From NCBI GenBank assembly GCA_035582835.1, contig JAYKAV010003443.1:1469259-1533258 (forward strand): 64,000 nt of DNA, written 5' to 3'. The translations under genes were made by a program, and so were the position numbers. Below are positions 61,101 to 64,000 of the stretch, piece after piece; position 1 is the stretch's first letter, and the number at the start of each line of letters is the position of its first letter. The stretch comes from Phoebastria nigripes. Taxonomy: Eukaryota > Chordata > Aves > Procellariiformes > Diomedeidae. The notes beneath the pieces were generated by a model that did not search any database, was not told the DNA's origin, and saw only the letters and a program-made list of their open reading frames with translations.

Positions 61101-64000
61101 CAGATATTAGCATAGCCAAAATCAGCGCTTTTAATAAATCTGGTTGTATTTGCCTTGTCATGCAGATGTGCTTATGCTGGAATAGGATTGTTCACAAAAG
61201 GCAATTTTCTAGTACCATGATGCTGGAATAACTTGTAAAACTTTCCCATTCAAATAGACAATCTGTGAGAACCTGTTCAGCAAGGAGACAATTTTATATT
61301 GCACATCACTACTTCAATGGGGGCAGAAAGGAAATGTAATAGAATAACATCAGACACTTTAGACCCCAGTTTTCCAATCCACTTCAATTTCTTCTCCCTT
61401 ACGACTTTTCAAGAACTATGGTAAAAGGGTTAGAGTTGTTCTCTCTGCAACTTTGCAAGAGTTAAGTTTGAATTGCCATCCCTATGTGGACACTGCTGGC
61501 TATTAAGATGTGCATACCCTACAGGGGTGTAATTAAGGAAGCATTAAGATGTTTCCACCAAAGGACAGTTCATTCGTTGCAGCTGCACTCTTTTTTCAGC
61601 AGGTTAACTACTTGGCAGCCCTTGCATGTCCTAGAGTCAATCTGCATCTAAAGAATGGAGGTGAGTGGGCAGGACCAGGCAGTTCATCTTCTCGTCTCTC
61701 ATTTATTACCACATCTCTCCGCAGTGCTGCTGACCTTCCTCACCTTGGAAACAGGGACCACACACTGCTGGGGCCAGTGGGACATGACAGAAACAAATTC
61801 CCTTTGAAATAATTTACCTAATAAATGATAAAAATATTAATGGCGCAAGGATACCCAAATAGTCCAAATATGTTAAAAGCAAGCTGTTATTTCATTTACT
61901 CCCCTGCTTGCCTCCTCCCCTCCCACTAAATGGTTAAAGTACTGGTAATTGTGCAGCCAGCCATAGTTATGTGTAGTTACAAACAAAATTTTTTACACTT
62001 TGTCTTCAGCTTGAAACAGCAGTCACTTCAGAAGGGAGTGCTGGCTCACGAATGGAAAATGTCACACTCTCTTCTGATAAAAGGGCCATCGCAGTTCGAA
62101 ACCCTTCTGCGTGACAATCTATAGCTTACAATGGCATCATAGGCATCACGCACCATGTCACATCATTTATACATCTCTGCCTCATTCCTGAAGCAGCAAC
62201 AGGAGGCAACAATGAAGGACAGTTTTCCGTGAAAGGAATGGACCATAAAAAGTTCAAAGAGAAAAAGATGGCTTGATGTCCAGTCCCCTGCAATCAGCGT
62301 GTGCCCTGTGCAAGGGTGGCATGTCCCCTCTTCACCCAACCCCACTTCCCGCACAGGGCAGCCAACAGCTCAAACAATGCTCAGCAGAGGAGCAGAAGGG
62401 AAGAAAACCATNGGTAGCAGAAAACACTGCAGCTCAGTCTCTCTGGGGACAGGAATCACTGCAGGACGCAACTGCAACCGTTAAGAAAGTAGCGATGCAA
62501 TTAGCTACGTCCACTGCAGAAGCTCCTAAGGGGACTTAAACCCCCTTGTATACCTGGAGGGAGACCATTGTTACCATCACGGGTGCTGGCTATGCCTACT
62601 GTGCATAGCTGACCGCTGCTGAAACCCAAGGTGACATCCCAGTCAGCATTAATAAAACTATCATTCAGCACCAGCAGCCTCATAAACTGAGGCAAAGGAG
62701 GCTGGACAATGTCAAGTCAACTGTGAGGGAGAGCAGCAACAACCCATCTCTGACACCGTAATTCCCTGAGTCTTCTCATTTAGGTTTTGGGACGCGATAC
62801 AAAAGCAGCATTTGTTTCTCTGGTATGTTGCCTCCTGTTTTCCCCATGCATCCAAACTCCTCCTCCTCCTCCTTTTTTTACCAAATACCATAATGGCAAA
62901 CTACTCCCATTTCCTTTGAGGGAAGCACAGACCCCCTTCCTGGGCTCTTCCGCACAGCCCAAGCCGTCTGCAGAGCAATCTCTCGGAAACAGCTGCACGG
63001 CAGCTACTGGAGAGCATAAAAGATTAATCAGGTACAGGATGGAGCTCTATATAAAATTTGGTATTTAAAGTGCTTCTGCATTAGGAATCAGATAAATCCT
63101 GTGCAGGGGAATGAACTTCTCGAGCAAGTTTAAATATGTTTAGATCTGTGATTGATAGATATGAGCAACTGCTTCATACTCTAGCGTGACCCTATTCATG
63201 CTCTCTCCTCTAACAACAATTCCAGAATAAATTGCCCTGACTGACAAAGACATAATAAAAAAACATTATTCTGGAAACCCACGCACTTAACCCATACCTC
63301 CATGACTGTACTCTAGTTAAATTACCAGGCAAGTCAGTCTAGTAGTGATTAATTTTGGCGACTTAATTTTTATTTTAGGGAAGCAATGGTTGTGATGCAT
63401 AATGATGAATCCATTTTGATTTTAAGGTGTCTATCATCTGAAAAATTACTTTCAAAAACATCTAAAAAATTAACCCTTCCTTCATTGTCATTCAATGACT
63501 CCTGAAATACTTTCAGGAACACATTTTGGATGAGTAGACATTTTGTAGGAGCAAACATCTAAGGAGATCAAAGTGGGTAATGGCAGAAGGTGATTTTAAA
63601 ACAAAAAATGCCAGTTCTGAAGTCACTACGTAGGATCAAATTCATTGTTGCTTCTTTAGCACTTTTCTTGCCTATAGTTGTCAAGTCTGAACCCCATGTG
63701 CAAATAGCATACCCCAAAAACAGTTTTATATACAAGACAAGTCACAACAACCAAGTTAAAACAAATGGAAGGGGTAGATAGAAAGGGAACAGATTACAAA
63801 TCTGAAGTGTGAGCTGCTCTTTTCAATCAAGAACTGGTATCATGAGTCAAATTCACTTCTTTCTGTTTCTGACCTTAGCAGGAATAAAAGTTATTTTAGT
63901 GGAACCTTGTTAGCAATTTGGCTGAGGTTTCAGAAAATCAGAAGAGACAGCCTAGTACATTCTTAGCTGTGCTGGCTTCACAGAGTATCAAAATACTTTG
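61101..64000. other. Unique non-coding sequence, right edge
   Basis: No gene is recognised. A short CTC triplet repeat lies at 62857-62872 and an N at 62412. Open frames of 60-93 codons near 62273 and 62787 have no domains and overlap on both strands. Confidence 0.55.

Noticed and set aside
1..64000. CRISPR arrays, bacterial operons, phage or plasmid genes
   Set aside because: No direct-repeat/spacer arrays and no coding density. The sequence is clearly vertebrate non-coding DNA.

Overview
The window reads as vertebrate nuclear DNA, almost certainly from a bird. It is AT-rich, full of homopolymer tracts, and dominated by unique sequence with stop codons in every frame. It has no operons or bacterial-type coding density. 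Two interspersed repeats point to birds: a CR1-type LINE 3' end at about 34224-34605 on the minus strand, and a solo LTR at 43147-43725 on the minus strand that resembles an LTR family common in neognath birds. About 51 isolated single Ns, rather than runs of N, suggest a short-read diploid assembly with ambiguous bases masked.

I recognise no complete protein-coding gene. Most of the window looks intronic or intergenic. The only coding candidates are weak. One is a possible terminal exon at 48717-48915 (minus), with a good acceptor, 65 open codons and a stop. The other is a possible 18-nt microexon at 1731-1748 (minus). The longest open frames (195 codons at 6310, 181 at 36276, 153 at 42210) show no domain, no splice framing and low-complexity stretches, and I treat them as chance.

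Layout. 1-2050: unique sequence. 2051-2157: an artefact, an Illumina TruSeq P7 index adapter embedded in poly-T. 2158-34200: unique sequence with an unusual nested hairpin (7450-7541), G-run/homopolymer junctions, a compound TA/CA microsatellite (21829-21909) and a 17-bp minisatellite (23916-23973). 34224-34605: CR1. 34606-43146: unique sequence with poly-A/T, a TA microsatellite and an A/C-rich block (42269-42432). 43147-43725: solo LTR. 43726-64000: unique sequence with a CA microsatellite, a 34-base A tract, the candidate exon, a degenerate CR1-like stretch near 56500, and AT-rich blocks with homeodomain-type words that look like candidate conserved non-coding elements.

The most certain unusual observation is the adapter insertion at 2073-2132, which is an assembly error and not biology. 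The most interesting possible biology is the 7461-7521 hairpin, which is precursor-microRNA-like in size and structure. Homology searches, expression data and alignment to other birds were not available, so functional statements about non-coding blocks are inference.
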